Positions 9,056 through 18,619 of a DNA stretch of 64,000 bases are shown here, piece by piece (the first letter of the stretch is position 1; each line of letters starts with the position of its first letter). Location of the stretch: the NCBI RefSeq assembly GCF_030586465.1, contig NZ_JAUQYP010000001.1, forward strand, positions 2,755,946-2,819,945, read 5' to 3'. This DNA is from Actinotalea lenta (GTDB lineage Bacteria > Actinomycetota > Actinomycetes > Actinomycetales > Cellulomonadaceae). The translations under genes were made by a program, and so were the position numbers. Below the pieces are notes generated by a model that searched no databases, had not been told where the DNA came from, and was given only the letters and a program-made list of their open reading frames with translations.

Positions 9056-10713
9056 GGCCGCTCGACCCCCGGCTGCTGCGCAGGGCCCGTTCGGCCCGCC
9101 GGTACGTCCTGCTCACCGCAGGGCTCGGCGGGCTGACGGCCGCCGCCGTGGTCGCCCAGGCGCTGCTGCTCGCGCGCGCGCTTTCACCCGTGGTGCTGCG
9201 CACGGCCGACTGGCCCGACGTCGCGCCGCTGGTGGGCTGGCTGGCCGCGGCGGTCGCCACCCGCGTGCTGCTCACCTGGCTCCAGGAGCGCTTCGCACAC
9301 CGGTCCGCGGTGCGCGCCATCGCGGAGCTGCGTGAGCAGGTGCTCGCACGGGCCGTGACGCTCGGCCCGCGCTGGGTCGCCGCCCACCCCGGTGTGACGA
9401 CGCTGGCGACCCGGGGCCTGGACGCCCTCGAGCCGTACTTCGTCCGGTACCTGCCTCAGCTCCTGCTGGCCGCGACCGTCACCCCCGCCACGCTCGCCGT
9501 GGTGCTCGCGCACGACCTCATCGCCGCCGTCACCATCACCGTGACCCTGCCGCTGATCCCGGTCTTCATGGTGCTGATCGGCCGGATGACCCAGGGCTAC
9601 GCGGACCGGCGCCTCGCCGCCATGACGCGGCTCGGCAACCAGGTGCTCGACCTGCTCGCCGGCCTGCCCACGCTGCGCGCCCTGGGCCGGGAACGCGGGC
9701 CGGAGCGCCAGGTCGCCGAGCTCGGGGACGCGCACCGCCGCGCCACGATGGGCACCCTGCGCGTCGCGTTCCTGTCCGGGATGACCCTCGAGCTGCTCAC
9801 GACGATCTCGGTCGCCCTGGTCGCCGTGGGCGTCGGGTTCCGCCTCGTGTTCGGCGACCTCAGCCTCACGACGGGCCTGGCCGTCCTCGTCCTGGCACCC
9901 GAGGTCTACCTGCCGCTACGCCAGGTCGGCGCGCACTTCCACGCCTCGGCGGACGGTGTCGCCGCCGCCGAGCAGGCGTTCGAGGTGATCGAGCAGCCGA
10001 CGCCGGCGCGCGGCACCGCGCCCGCTCCCGACCTGGCTCGCACCACCGTGCGGCTGCGGGGCGTCACCGTCGCCGCACCGGACCGCGCCACGTTCGCCCC
10101 GACGGACCTCGACCTGACCGTCGCGCCCGGTGAGGTGGTCGCGCTGGCGGGCCCGAACGGCGCCGGCAAGTCCACCACGGTCGCGGTGCTCCTCGGTCTG
10201 CTCGACCCGGACACGGGCGAGGTCCTGCTCGACGGCCCCGACGGGCCGGTCCCCCTCGGCGAGATCGACCCCGAGACCTTCTGGCCACAGGTCGCCTGGG
10301 TGCCCCAGCGTCCGGTCATCGAGCCCGGCAGCGTCCGGGAGGCCGTGCAGCGGGGCCGGCCGGTCCCGGAGGCAGCATTGGCCTCCGCCGCGGCCCTGAC
10401 CGGGTTCGACCGGGTGGTCGCAGGTCTCCCCCACGGCTGGGACCAACAGCTGGGCCAGGGTGGGGTCGGGTTGAGTCTCGGCCAGCGCCAGCGCCTCGCG
10501 CTGACCCGCGCCCTGCTCGCCCCCGCAGCGCTGGTGGTCCTGGACGAGCCGACCGCACACCTGGACGCCGACGGCGAGCGCGTCGTGCTCGAGGCCGTGG
10601 GCCGGCTGCGCGCCGAGGGCCGCACCGTGCTCCTCGTGGCTCACCGCACAAGCCTGCTCGACCTCGCCGACCGCACCGTGACGGTGGCCAGCAGCGCCCT
10701 GGCGGCACCGTGA
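9052..10713 (+). CDS. cydD: Thiol exporter ABC transporter CydD
   Basis: 553 aa half-transporter with an N-terminal six-helix membrane domain and a C-terminal ATPase. Walker A is GPNGAGKST, the signature VGLSLGQRQRLAL and Walker B LVVLDEPTAHLD. With CydC it exports cysteine/glutathione-type thiols and is needed to assemble cytochrome bd. The start overlaps the cydB stop, and its own stop overlaps the cydC GTG, so the four genes form one operon. Confidence 0.94.
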   Translation: MRPLDPRLLRRARSARRYVLLTAGLGGLTAAAVVAQALLLARALSPVVLRTADWPDVAPLVGWLAAAVATRVLLTWLQERFAHRSAVRAIAELREQVLARAVTLGPRWVAAHPGVTTLATRGLDALEPYFVRYLPQLLLAATVTPATLAVVLAHDLIAAVTITVTLPLIPVFMVLIGRMTQGYADRRLAAMTRLGNQVLDLLAGLPTLRALGRERGPERQVAELGDAHRRATMGTLRVAFLSGMTLELLTTISVALVAVGVGFRLVFGDLSLTTGLAVLVLAPEVYLPLRQVGAHFHASADGVAAAEQAFEVIEQPTPARGTAPAPDLARTTVRLRGVTVAAPDRATFAPTDLDLTVAPGEVVALAGPNGAGKSTTVAVLLGLLDPDTGEVLLDGPDGPVPLGEIDPETFWPQVAWVPQRPVIEPGSVREAVQRGRPVPEAALASAAALTGFDRVVAGLPHGWDQQLGQGGVGLSLGQRQRLALTRALLAPAALVVLDEPTAHLDADGERVVLEAVGRLRAEGRTVLLVAHRTSLLDLADRTVTVASSALAAP

Positions 10714-12479
10714 GGCGCGACCCGCTGTGGCGCGCCGTGCGCCTGCTCGAGGTCGACCTGCGACGGGTCGGCGCAGCCGTGGCCGCCGGGGTGGGCGGCC
10801 TGGGCAGCGCGATCGCCCTGGCGGCGGTGTCCGCCTGGCTCATCGCGCGAGCCGCCCAGATGCCGCCGGTCTCGGTCCTGTCGGTCGCGGCGGTCAGCGT
10901 CCGCCTGTTCGGGATCTCCCGAGGGGTGCTGCGGTACGTGGAGCGTCTGGCCTCGCACGACGTGGCGCTGCGGGGCATGGCCACGCTGCGGGTCCGCCTC
11001 TACGAGCGGCTCGCGACGACGTCTCCCGCCGGCCTGGTCGGTCTGCGCCGCGGCGACCTGCTGGCCCGGGTCGGGGCGGACGTGGACGCCGTCGGCGACG
11101 TCGTGGTGCGCGGCCTGCTCCCGATGGCCGTCGCCGGCGTCCTCGGCGTGGCGAGCGCCGTCGCGATGGGGATCTTCCTGCCCGCGGCAGGGCTGACGCT
11201 GGCGGGCTGCCTGCTGCTCGCGGGCGTCGTGGCGCCCTGGATCGCGCGGCGGGGTGTGCGCGCCGTGGAGCGGGACGCGGCTGCTGCCCGCGCGGACCTG
11301 GCCGCCGTGGGCCAGAGCCTGCTGGACGGGGCCGCCGAGCTCACCGTGACCGGCCGGGTCGAGCCGATGCTCGCCGAGCTGCGCGCCGCGGACTCCCGCC
11401 TCGCGCGCGCCACGGATCGCGGCGCGGTGCCCGCCGCCCTGGCCGCCGCCCTCGGGCCCGCCGCCACCGGCCTCGCGGTGCTCGCGGCCCTCGCGGTGGG
11501 CATCCCCGCCACCACGTCAGGGGGGCTGCACCCGGTCGAGCTCGCGGTCGTCGTGCTGACGCCCCTGGCCGTGTTCGAGTCCACCGCGGTGCTGCCCGGC
11601 GCGGCTGTCGCCCTGCTCCGCTCGCGGGAGGCGGCGCGCCGGATCGTGGAGCTGCTCGACACGGCGCCCGGAGCCTCGCAGCAGCCCGCGGCAGTCGCAC
11701 GGCCACGCACCCCGGACACCGCACCCTGCCGGTCCGGCGCCGCCCTCGAGGCCCACGGTCTGGTGGTGGGGTGGCCCGACGGTCACGCGCTGGTCCACGA
11801 CCTGGACCTCACGCTGGAACCCGGGCGGTCGGTCGCCGTGGTCGGGCCCAGCGGACTGGGCAAGACCACGCTCCTGCTGACGCTCGCGGGTCTGCTACCC
11901 GCGAAGGCGGGAACGGTCCTCGCGGGCGGCGCCCCGGTCGACGGGCGGGCCACCGCGGCCGCCCGGGTGGCGCTGACCGCCGAGGACTCCCACGTGTTCG
12001 ACACGTCGGTACTGGAGAACCTGCGTGTGGCCCGCGGCGACGTCAGCCCGGACGAGGCCACCCGGATGTGCTCCGCCGTCGGCCTGGACCGCTGGCTGGA
12101 GGCCCTTCCCCATGGCCTGGAGACCAGGCTCGGTTCGGACGCGGCTCGGATCTCAGGTGGCGAGCGCCGACGCCTGCTGGTGGCCCGCGCGCTGCTCGCA
12201 CCGGCTCCCGTGCTGCTGCTCGACGAGCCCACCGAGCACCTGGACACCAGCGGGCGCACCCTGCTCGCAGGACTGCTGGACGGCAGCCTCGCCCACGGTC
12301 GCGCCGTGCTCGTGGTCACCCATCGGCTCGCCGGCCTGGAACGCGCCGGGGAGGTGATCCTGCTCGACGCGACCGGTACGGTCAGGGCACGCGGAACCCA
12401 CACCGAGCTGCTCACGGGGCCGCGCGCCGCGCCGGCCTATCGCGCGGCCTGGCAAGCCGAGCAGCAGGAGATCGCATGA
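10710..12479 (+). CDS. cydC: Thiol exporter ABC transporter CydC
   Basis: 589 aa partner of CydD. It has a membrane domain (residues ~1-320), Walker A GPSGLGKTTLL, signature ISGGERRRLLVARALL and Walker B VLLLDEPTEHLD. The GTG at 10710 overlaps the cydD stop. Its TGA overlaps the ATG of the following sensor kinase (ATGA), so the kinase is probably co-transcribed with cydABDC. Confidence 0.94.
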   Translation: MRRDPLWRAVRLLEVDLRRVGAAVAAGVGGLGSAIALAAVSAWLIARAAQMPPVSVLSVAAVSVRLFGISRGVLRYVERLASHDVALRGMATLRVRLYERLATTSPAGLVGLRRGDLLARVGADVDAVGDVVVRGLLPMAVAGVLGVASAVAMGIFLPAAGLTLAGCLLLAGVVAPWIARRGVRAVERDAAAARADLAAVGQSLLDGAAELTVTGRVEPMLAELRAADSRLARATDRGAVPAALAAALGPAATGLAVLAALAVGIPATTSGGLHPVELAVVVLTPLAVFESTAVLPGAAVALLRSREAARRIVELLDTAPGASQQPAAVARPRTPDTAPCRSGAALEAHGLVVGWPDGHALVHDLDLTLEPGRSVAVVGPSGLGKTTLLLTLAGLLPAKAGTVLAGGAPVDGRATAAARVALTAEDSHVFDTSVLENLRVARGDVSPDEATRMCSAVGLDRWLEALPHGLETRLGSDAARISGGERRRLLVARALLAPAPVLLLDEPTEHLDTSGRTLLAGLLDGSLAHGRAVLVVTHRLAGLERAGEVILLDATGTVRARGTHTELLTGPRAAPAYRAAWQAEQQEIA

Positions 12480-14188
12480 CCAGCACCCCGACCCGGGACG
12501 AGGGCCACCACGCCCGCGACGAGTCCCTCGCGGCCGCGGACCTGCTCCAGGCCGCCCTGGGCCTGGCCTCGGACCTGGACCTGCCCACCGTGCTGCACCG
12601 CTTCGTGACCGCCAGTGCGGACCTCACGGGCGCGCGGTTCGGCGCCATCAACGTGCTCGACGCCCGCGGCCGCTCGACCACGTTCGTGCACACCGGCGTG
12701 GACGAGCGACTCGCGTCGCTGCTCGGCCGCGCCCCGCACGCCACCGGTGTGCTCGGCGCGATCCCGCCGCACGGCACCCTGCGCCTGGACGACCTGCTCG
12801 AGCACCCGCAGTTCAAGGGCTTCCCGCCGCACCACCCGAAGATGGGCTCGTTCCTGGGCACCGCGGTGCGCGTGCGCAACCGGGTCTACGGCTACCTGTA
12901 CCTCGCGGACAAACCGGGGGGCTTCAGCGACGACGACGACGAGGTCGTGCTGACGCTCGCCGCCGCGGCAGCCGTCGCCATCCAGAACGCCCAGATGTAC
13001 GCCGAGGCCGAGCGACGTGAGCACTGGCTGCGCGCAGGCCAGCAGATCACCACGATGCTGTTGTCCGGGGCCGAGCAGGAGGAGGTGCTCCAGGAGATCG
13101 CGGCGTCCTCACGCGCGGTCGCCGGTGCCGACACCGCGGCCCTCGTGCTGCCGGGCGTGGGCGACGACTGGGTGATGGAGATCGTGGACGGCGTCGGCTC
13201 GGACGAGCTCGTCGGCACCGTCATGCCGCCGGACGGCCGGGCCCGCACCGTGCTGCGCGACGGCAACGGCCTCGTGGTGGACTCGCTGTCCCGCGCGCGG
13301 GCGATGCGGGTCGAGGCGATGCGTCAGTTCGGCCCCGCGCTGTACGCCCCGATGAACGCGCGCGGCCAGGGCGTCGGCGTGCTGATCCTCCTGCGACGGG
13401 TGGGTTCCGCGCCGTTCGGGCCCAGCGACCTCGCGACCGCGGAGACCTACGCCGCGCAGGCGGCGCTCGCGCTGGTGCTCGCCGAGGCCCGGCACGCCCA
13501 GGACGTCGCGGCGCTGCTCGACGAGCGCGAGCGGATCGCCCGCGACCTGCACGACCTCGCGATCCAGCAGCTCTTCGCCACGGGTATGCAGCTCGAGACG
13601 GTGCGGCGACGAGCCGCGCGCGGCGTCGACCCGTCCGAGCTGACCGGGATCGTCGAGGACGCGCTGGACAACGTGGACTCCACGGTCCGGCAGATCCGCT
13701 CGATCGTGCACGCGCTGCGCGACCCCGACGCCTCGGCACCGCTCGCCGAACGGCTGCGGCGCGAGTCCTCGCTCGCGCGCACCGGCCTGGGCTTCGCACC
13801 CTCCCTCATCATCACCGTCGACGGGCGCGTGCTGGACTCGGCCGACTCGCTGGAGGGCGACGCGGGCGCGCTCGACGACCGCGTCGGTGAGGACATGTCC
13901 GACGACGTGGTGGCCGTCGTGCGCGAGGGCCTGGCCAACGCCGCCAGGCACGCGCGCGCCACGGCGGTCCAGGTGCGCGTCGACCTCGCCGGCCAGAAGC
14001 CGTCGGGGACCATCACGGTCGAGGTCGAGGACGACGGCGCGGGCCTGCCCCCTGACCGCGACCGGCGTTCGGGCACCGACAACCTCGCCGCGCGGGCTCG
14101 GCGCCACGGCGGGACGTTCTCGCTGGGCACCACGAGCGAGGGGCGCGGAACGCTGCTCAGCTGGACGGCACCGCTGCGTCGCGGCTGA
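12476..14188 (+). CDS. DevS/DosT-like GAF sensor histidine kinase
   Basis: 570 aa, no transmembrane segment. Two GAF domains (about 25-175 and 195-345) precede a HisKA_3 dimerisation region with RIARDLHDLAIQQLF (phospho-acceptor His359) and a C-terminal HATPase (EGLANAARHARA, DDGAGL). The first GAF domain contains HPQFKGFPPHHPKM and FLGTAVRVRNRVYGYLYL, close to the heme-binding GAF-A of mycobacterial DevS/DosT; heme ligation is inferred. The ATG overlaps the cydC stop, suggesting the kinase senses O2, NO or redox state for the oxidase operon. The probable partner regulator is convergent at 14412-15086. Confidence 0.9.
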   Translation: MTSTPTRDEGHHARDESLAAADLLQAALGLASDLDLPTVLHRFVTASADLTGARFGAINVLDARGRSTTFVHTGVDERLASLLGRAPHATGVLGAIPPHGTLRLDDLLEHPQFKGFPPHHPKMGSFLGTAVRVRNRVYGYLYLADKPGGFSDDDDEVVLTLAAAAAVAIQNAQMYAEAERREHWLRAGQQITTMLLSGAEQEEVLQEIAASSRAVAGADTAALVLPGVGDDWVMEIVDGVGSDELVGTVMPPDGRARTVLRDGNGLVVDSLSRARAMRVEAMRQFGPALYAPMNARGQGVGVLILLRRVGSAPFGPSDLATAETYAAQAALALVLAEARHAQDVAALLDERERIARDLHDLAIQQLFATGMQLETVRRRAARGVDPSELTGIVEDALDNVDSTVRQIRSIVHALRDPDASAPLAERLRRESSLARTGLGFAPSLIITVDGRVLDSADSLEGDAGALDDRVGEDMSDDVVAVVREGLANAARHARATAVQVRVDLAGQKPSGTITVEVEDDGAGLPPDRDRRSGTDNLAARARRHGGTFSLGTTSEGRGTLLSWTAPLRRG

Positions 14189-14249
14189 GTTCGGCGGCAA
14201 GGTGGGTCGGCCTCACCGTCGTCGCTCGGTTGGCGGTGGCGCCGGCCAA

Positions 14250-14292
14250 GGCTGAAGCGTTTCCGTCGCTATTCGACGCCGACGCTTCAGCC
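14250..14292. terminator. Nested inverted repeat between convergent kinase and regulator
   Basis: GGCTGAAGCG (14250-14259) pairs perfectly with CGCTTCAGCC (14283-14292). Inside the loop CGTCG pairs with CGACG around CTATT. It lies in the 223-base gap between the convergent genes and can fold identically in both transcripts, so a bidirectional terminator is most likely. The rest of the gap (14189-14411) shows nothing else. Confidence 0.7.
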
Positions 14293-14411
14293 CTCAGGCG
14301 GGCCCACGCTATCGGGCGGCCGAAGGCTGCGAGGAGTCAGCGACCCCGAGAGTGCGACAGCGGAGCTCGTGACCGCTCTTCGGCCAGGTCCGGACGGATC
14401 GCGGCGCGGGG

Positions 14412-15086
14412 TCAGTCCCCCGGCTCGCTGCGCCAGGAGCTGTGCTTGTGGCCCGCGACCCACGCAGCCACCTGGGTGCGCCGCTGCAGGCCCATCTTCG
14501 ACAGCAGCGACGTGATGTGGTTCTTCACGGTCTTCTCGGCCACCCCGAGACGTTCGGCGATCTCCCGGTTGGACATCCCCTCGCCGATGAGGTCGAGCAC
14601 CTTGCGCTCCGAGGGCGTGAGGTCGGCCGTCGGGTCGTCATGGTCGGCGCGGCGGCGCGTGACGGTCCGCTCGTCCAGGAGGGTCCGGCCGGCAGCGACC
14701 TGGCGGATGATCTCGGCGATCTCGGTGCCCCGGACCGACTTGAGCAGGAACGCGGCGGCACCGGCCTGCAGCGCGGCGGCCAGGGCGTCGTCGTCGTCGA
14801 ACGACGTGAGCACGATCATGTGGGTGTCCGGCAGGGACTCGCGCAGCGACATCATGAGGTCGATGCCCGTACCGTCCGGCAGCTGCAGGTCGACCAGCAT
14901 GACCTGCGGCCGCACGAGCGCGGCGCGACGCACCCCCTCGGCGACCGTCCCGGCCTCGGCGACCACACCCATGCCCTCGGTGCGATCGATCACCTCGGCG
15001 ATACCCCGTCGGACCACCTCGTGGTCGTCGACGATCATCACGGCGATCTCACTGGCGCGGCTGTGGGCCGGGGGCACGTTCGTCAC
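14412..15086 (-). CDS. NarL/LuxR-family response regulator
   Basis: 224 aa. The receiver domain begins IAVMIVDDHEVVRRGI and has VMLVDLQLPDG with the phospho-acceptor Asp; the C-terminal LuxR HTH reads LTPSERKVLDLIGEGMSN...KTVKNHITSLL. It resembles DevR/DosR-type regulators and is the obvious partner of the convergent GAF kinase. I place the start at the GTG 15084-15086 because a TAGGAT hexamer (15094-15099) sits 7 bases upstream, which fits a leaderless transcript. An ATG three codons earlier (15093-15095) overlaps that hexamer and is the alternative. Confidence 0.92.
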   Translation of the reverse strand: MTNVPPAHSRASEIAVMIVDDHEVVRRGIAEVIDRTEGMGVVAEAGTVAEGVRRAALVRPQVMLVDLQLPDGTGIDLMMSLRESLPDTHMIVLTSFDDDDALAAALQAGAAAFLLKSVRGTEIAEIIRQVAAGRTLLDERTVTRRRADHDDPTADLTPSERKVLDLIGEGMSNREIAERLGVAEKTVKNHITSLLSKMGLQRRTQVAAWVAGHKHSSWRSEPGD

Positions 15087-15093
15087 GACGGGC

Positions 15094-15099
15094 ATCCTA
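15094..15099 (-). promoter_or_regulatory. -10-like TAGGAT for the response regulator
   Basis: TAGGAT ends 7 bases before GTG 15086, the spacing expected for a leaderless start. It overlaps the end of mutM. Confidence 0.5.
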
Positions 15100-16029
15100 G
15101 GGAACGCAGGGCTTCGAATGCACTCGCCGCACGGGACGTGGACGAGGCTGACAGGCGGAACAGCTGAACGACGACCGGTTCATGAAGGGCTCGCGCCGCA
15201 CCGGGGCGCCGCACCGGGGGCACGGCAGCCCCGCCCGGCCGTACACGGCGAGCTCGCGGTCGAAGTAGCCGGACGAGCCGTTGACGTCCACGTACAGCGC
15301 GTCGAAGCTCGTGCCGCCCGAGCGCAGCGCGGCGCGCATCACGTCCTCGCACGCGGCCAGCACGGCGCGGACCTGCGCGGTCCGGAGCCGGTCCGTGGGA
15401 CGGGCGCCGTGCAGCCGAGCGCGCCAGAGCGCCTCGTCGGCGTAGATGTTGCCGATCCCTGACACCAGCGTCTGGTCCAGCAGCGCGCGCTTGATCTCCG
15501 AGTGGCGGCGCCGGACGGCCGCGACCGCGGCATCCCGGTCCAGGTCCGGGTCCAGCACGTCACGCGCGATGTGCGCCACAGCGGGCGGCAGCGCAGGCAG
15601 GTCACTGCCGCGCCCGCCCGGGCCGCCGTCAGGGGTCGGCACGAGCTCAGCGACGGCCAGGTGGCCGAAGGTGCGCTGGTCCACGAAGTCCAGGACCCGG
15701 TCGGGCTCCCCCGGCGTGGTGAGCTCCAGACGCACCCGCAGGTGCCGGTGGTCCGGCGCGTCGCTCGCGTGGTGCACGAGGAGCTGCCCGCTCATCCCGA
15801 GGTGCGCGGTCAGTGCCTCGTCGTCGTCCAGGAGGACCCACAGGTACTTGCCGCGGCGCACGACGGCGCCGAGGGTGCGACCCTCCAGCCGCGCCGCGAG
15901 GTCCACGGAGCCGCCTACGTGCCGCCGCACGCTGTAGTCGCGCAGCACACGCACCGAGCGCACGGTGCGGCCGGCCACATGCCGGTCCAGGCCGGCACGT
16001 ACCGTCTCGACCTCGGGCAGCTCGGGCAC
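15097..16029 (-). CDS. mutM: Formamidopyrimidine-DNA glycosylase
   Basis: 310 aa bifunctional glycosylase/AP lyase removing 8-oxoguanine. The N-terminus after Met is [10 protein letters not shown], with the catalytic Pro2 and Glu3; VVRRGKYLW supplies the conserved Lys. The C-terminal zinc finger CPRCGAP...CSACQ is complete. The GTG start directly abuts the rnc stop, so translation is coupled. Part of the mutM-rnc-rpmF-DUF177 order conserved in actinobacteria. Confidence 0.96.
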   Translation of the reverse strand: MPELPEVETVRAGLDRHVAGRTVRSVRVLRDYSVRRHVGGSVDLAARLEGRTLGAVVRRGKYLWVLLDDDEALTAHLGMSGQLLVHHASDAPDHRHLRVRLELTTPGEPDRVLDFVDQRTFGHLAVAELVPTPDGGPGGRGSDLPALPPAVAHIARDVLDPDLDRDAAVAAVRRRHSEIKRALLDQTLVSGIGNIYADEALWRARLHGARPTDRLRTAQVRAVLAACEDVMRAALRSGGTSFDALYVDVNGSSGYFDRELAVYGRAGLPCPRCGAPVRREPFMNRSSFSCSACQPRPRPVRRVHSKPCVP

Positions 16030-16752
16030 TCAGGAGTCCGAGGGCTGCTCGCGCTCGGCGAGTGCGCGGTACGCCGCGGCGGCGGCCTCCTGCTCGGCGA
16101 CCTTCTTCGCAGGTCCTGTGCCCTCGCCGCACACCTCGTCGCCGAAGACGATGCGCGCAGTGAACGTACGCTCGTGGTCCGGGCCGGTGCCCACCACGTC
16201 GTACACCGGTGCTCCCAACCCCAGCCGGGCGGCCAGCTCCTGCAGCGAGGTCTTCCAGTCCAGTCCGGCGCCCAGGTCCGCGGCGGCGTCCAACGTGGGG
16301 GCCACGAGCCGCTCGACGAGGCCTCGCGCCACCTCCAGGCCGTGCGTGAGGTACACCGCGCCGAAGACGGCCTCGAGCGTGTCGGACAGGATCGAGTCCT
16401 TGTCGCGGCCGCCCGTGGCGAGCTCGCCCTTGCCGAGCAGGACGTAGTCACCCAGGTCGATCGTGCGGGCGATCGCGGCCAGCGCACGCTGCGACACGGT
16501 CGCGGCCCGCATCTTCGCGAGCTCACCCTCCGACTGGTCGGGGTGTCCGCGGTACAGGGCCTCCGTGACCACCAGGCCCAGCACGGTGTCCCCCAGGAAC
16601 TCCAGGCGCTCGTTGGTGGGCAGCCCACCCGCCTCGTGCGCGAACGACCGGTGGGTCAGGGCAAGCACCAGAAGCTCGGGGTCCAGGTGGACCCCGAGCG
16701 TGGTGAGCAGTCGGGTAGCGGTGGTCGCGGGCGCGTCACCACTGGCGACCAC
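16030..16752 (-). CDS. rnc: Ribonuclease III
   Basis: 240 aa double-strand-specific RNase that processes rRNA precursors. The signature [16 protein letters not shown] and the second catalytic acidic site [12 protein letters not shown] are intact. A C-terminal dsRNA-binding domain ends [19 protein letters not shown]. The GTG start lies 3 bases after the rpmF stop without a clear Shine-Dalgarno, so it is probably coupled to rpmF. Confidence 0.96.
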   Translation of the reverse strand: MVASGDAPATTATRLLTTLGVHLDPELLVLALTHRSFAHEAGGLPTNERLEFLGDTVLGLVVTEALYRGHPDQSEGELAKMRAATVSQRALAAIARTIDLGDYVLLGKGELATGGRDKDSILSDTLEAVFGAVYLTHGLEVARGLVERLVAPTLDAAADLGAGLDWKTSLQELAARLGLGAPVYDVVGTGPDHERTFTARIVFGDEVCGEGTGPAKKVAEQEAAAAAYRALAEREQPSDS

Positions 16753-16755
16753 TGG

Positions 16756-16953
16756 TCAGCGGGCCTCGTGCTCGGTCCGCAGCGCCTCGGCGTACTGGCG
16801 GCCGTTGTAGGCGCCGCAGGCCGGGCAGGCCGTGTGCGGGAGCTTCTCGGCCTTGCACCGCGGGCAGGTCGTGAGGGTCGCTGCGGTCGTCTTCCACTGC
16901 GACCGACGCGCGCGGGTGTTGCTGCGCGACATCTTGCGCTTCGGTACAGCCAC
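16756..16953 (-). CDS. rpmF: 50S ribosomal protein L32
   Basis: 65 aa. MAVPKRKMSRSNTRARRSQW is the bL32 N-terminus, and CPRC plus CPAC form the zinc ribbon, so this is the Zn-containing version. The GTG start follows the DUF177 stop by 2 bases behind GAAAGAGAG. Confidence 0.97.
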   Translation of the reverse strand: MAVPKRKMSRSNTRARRSQWKTTAATLTTCPRCKAEKLPHTACPACGAYNGRQYAEALRTEHEAR

Positions 16954-16955
16954 GG

Positions 16956-17531
16956 TCAGCTCTCTTTCGGGTCGTCGTACAGGTCGGCCAACGCCGCCCA
17001 CCGCGGGTCGACCACCTCGTGGGTGTGCCCGGCGTTGGCCGGATCCGCCAGCCGCGCGCCGCACTGCGGGCACAGGCCCGGGCAGTCCGGTGAGCACAGC
17101 GGACGGAACGGCAGTGCAGGCACCACCGTGTCACGCACCGCGGGCTCGAGGTCGATCAGGTCGTCGGCTCCGAGCTCGCGCAGGTCCTCCTCGTCGTCGC
17201 CGTCCTCGACGGCGACCTCGGCCCGCTCGGGGTACACGTACAGCTCCTGGATGGGGACGTCGACCGAGCCGACGACCTCGTCCAGGCAGCGCACGCACTC
17301 CCCGACGGTTCCGCCCCGGACGGTGCCCGAGACGAGGATCCCCTCCATCACCGCCTCGAGCCGCAGGTCGAGCTCGAGGTCGGATCCGGCCGGGACACCG
17401 ATCACGGCGGTACCGAGATCCTCCGGCGCCGGGACGTTCCGGGTCACCGTGCGCATCGTCCCCGGGCGGCGGCCGAGCTCGTGGGTGTCGAGCACGAATG
17501 GCGCGCGGGGGTCGAGGGCGTGGTGCTCCAT
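16956..17531 (-). CDS. DUF177/YceD family protein
   Basis: 191 aa, conserved directly before rpmF in most bacteria. GECVRCLDEV and CSPDCPGLCPQCGARL provide Cys pairs, and an acidic central stretch (EDGDDEEDLRELG) is typical. E. coli YceD has been linked to 23S rRNA processing; a ribosome assembly role is inferred here from family and context. TAGGAT lies about 64 bases upstream and CAGCAG rather than a good Shine-Dalgarno precedes the ATG. Confidence 0.9.
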   Translation of the reverse strand: MEHHALDPRAPFVLDTHELGRRPGTMRTVTRNVPAPEDLGTAVIGVPAGSDLELDLRLEAVMEGILVSGTVRGGTVGECVRCLDEVVGSVDVPIQELYVYPERAEVAVEDGDDEEDLRELGADDLIDLEPAVRDTVVPALPFRPLCSPDCPGLCPQCGARLADPANAGHTHEVVDPRWAALADLYDDPKES

Positions 17532-17636
17532 CTGCTGTCCAGGGTCGAGGGATCTCGGTCCACGCCACGAGCGGTGGACCGACGGGTCATCCTACGGCAT
17601 GGGGCACGGCGCCCCAACTTCGCCAGCGGCCCGCCC

Positions 17637-18128
17637 TCACGGGCCGGCGGGGTCGTCGTCGGTGGCGGAGTGCTCCAGCCGGTCGGCCAGCTTGGCGCGG
17701 CCGGCCTGCACCTGCGCCATCACCCGACCCAGGTCGATCTCGAAGTCGGCGAGCCGGCGGTCGCAGTAGTCGTCCGCGTCGCGGCGCAGCCCGGCGGCGG
17801 TGCGCCGCGCCTGCGCGACGATCTCCTCGGCACGGGCCTGGGCCTCGAGCACGATGCGCTCGTGCGCCACGAGGTCCTCGGCGCGCTCCTGCGCCGAGCT
17901 GACGATGCGGTCGGCGTGCTGGTGCGCCTCGGCGAGCACCCGATCGGCGCCGGCCAGCACCTCGTCGGCGTGCGCGAGCTGCTCGGGCAGCAGGGCACGC
18001 GCCCGCTCGACCAGCTCGATCACCTCCTCCCGCGCGACCAGGACGGAGGAGGACATCGGCATGGCGCGCGCGGCGTGCACGACGGCCTCGAGCTCGTCGA
18101 GCACGGCCGTCAAGCCCCGGCCGCTCAT
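17637..18128 (-). CDS. SepIVA-like coiled-coil septation protein
   Basis: 163 aa, almost entirely Ala/Glu/Arg-rich helix from about residue 35 to 150 (EEVIELVERARALLPEQ, RAEEIVAQARRTAAGLRRD), with no membrane segment. It sits between coaD and DUF177-rpmF-rnc-mutM, the place of mycobacterial SepIVA (Rv2927c), a DivIVA-like septation and envelope factor. It is shorter than SepIVA (about 245 aa), so orthology rests on synteny and coiled-coil character. The ATG overlaps the coaD stop by 4 bases. Confidence 0.75.
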   Translation of the reverse strand: MSGRGLTAVLDELEAVVHAARAMPMSSSVLVAREEVIELVERARALLPEQLAHADEVLAGADRVLAEAHQHADRIVSSAQERAEDLVAHERIVLEAQARAEEIVAQARRTAAGLRRDADDYCDRRLADFEIDLGRVMAQVQAGRAKLADRLEHSATDDDPAGP

Positions 18129-18613
18129 CGGACGCCTCCCGCCGCCAGGGCGGCGTGCACGGCCTCGGCAACTCCGGGCGGCACCAGGTCCTCGATCGGG
18201 CCGCCGTGCCGGGCGACGTCCTTGACCAGGGACGACGCGATGTGCGCGACCGACGGATCGGCGGGCAGGAAGACCGTCTCGATCCCGGTCAGGTGGCGGT
18301 TCATCAGGGCCATCGGCAGCTCGGCGTCGTGGTCCGCGCCCGATCGCAGCCCCTTGACGAGCACCGTCGCCCCGATCCGGGCGCAGAAGTCCACCAGCAG
18401 ACCGTCCACCGGCTCCACCCGCACACCGGGTAGGTGCGCGACCGCGTCGCGGGCCAGTGCCACCCGCTGCTCGCGGTCGAGCAGCGGGCGCTTTCCGGCG
18501 TTGGTCGCGACGGCGAGCACCACCTCGTCGGCGAGCGCGCGGGCCCGCCGGACGACGTCGAGATGACCCAGGGTCACCGGGTCGAAGGAACCGGGGCACA
18601 CGGCGATCGGCAC
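18125..18613 (-). CDS. coaD: Pantetheine-phosphate adenylyltransferase
   Basis: 162 aa, full length for the family. It catalyses 4'-phosphopantetheine + ATP to dephospho-CoA. The nucleotidyl-transferase motif GSFDPVTLGHLDVV is at the N-terminus and IASSLVKDVARHGG near the C-terminus. The GTG start lies 6 bases after TAGGCT, pointing to a leaderless transcript even though the rsmD stop lies only 9 bases away. Confidence 0.96.
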   Translation of the reverse strand: MPIAVCPGSFDPVTLGHLDVVRRARALADEVVLAVATNAGKRPLLDREQRVALARDAVAHLPGVRVEPVDGLLVDFCARIGATVLVKGLRSGADHDAELPMALMNRHLTGIETVFLPADPSVAHIASSLVKDVARHGGPIEDLVPPGVAEAVHAALAAGGVR

Positions 18614-18619
18614 GGCATC

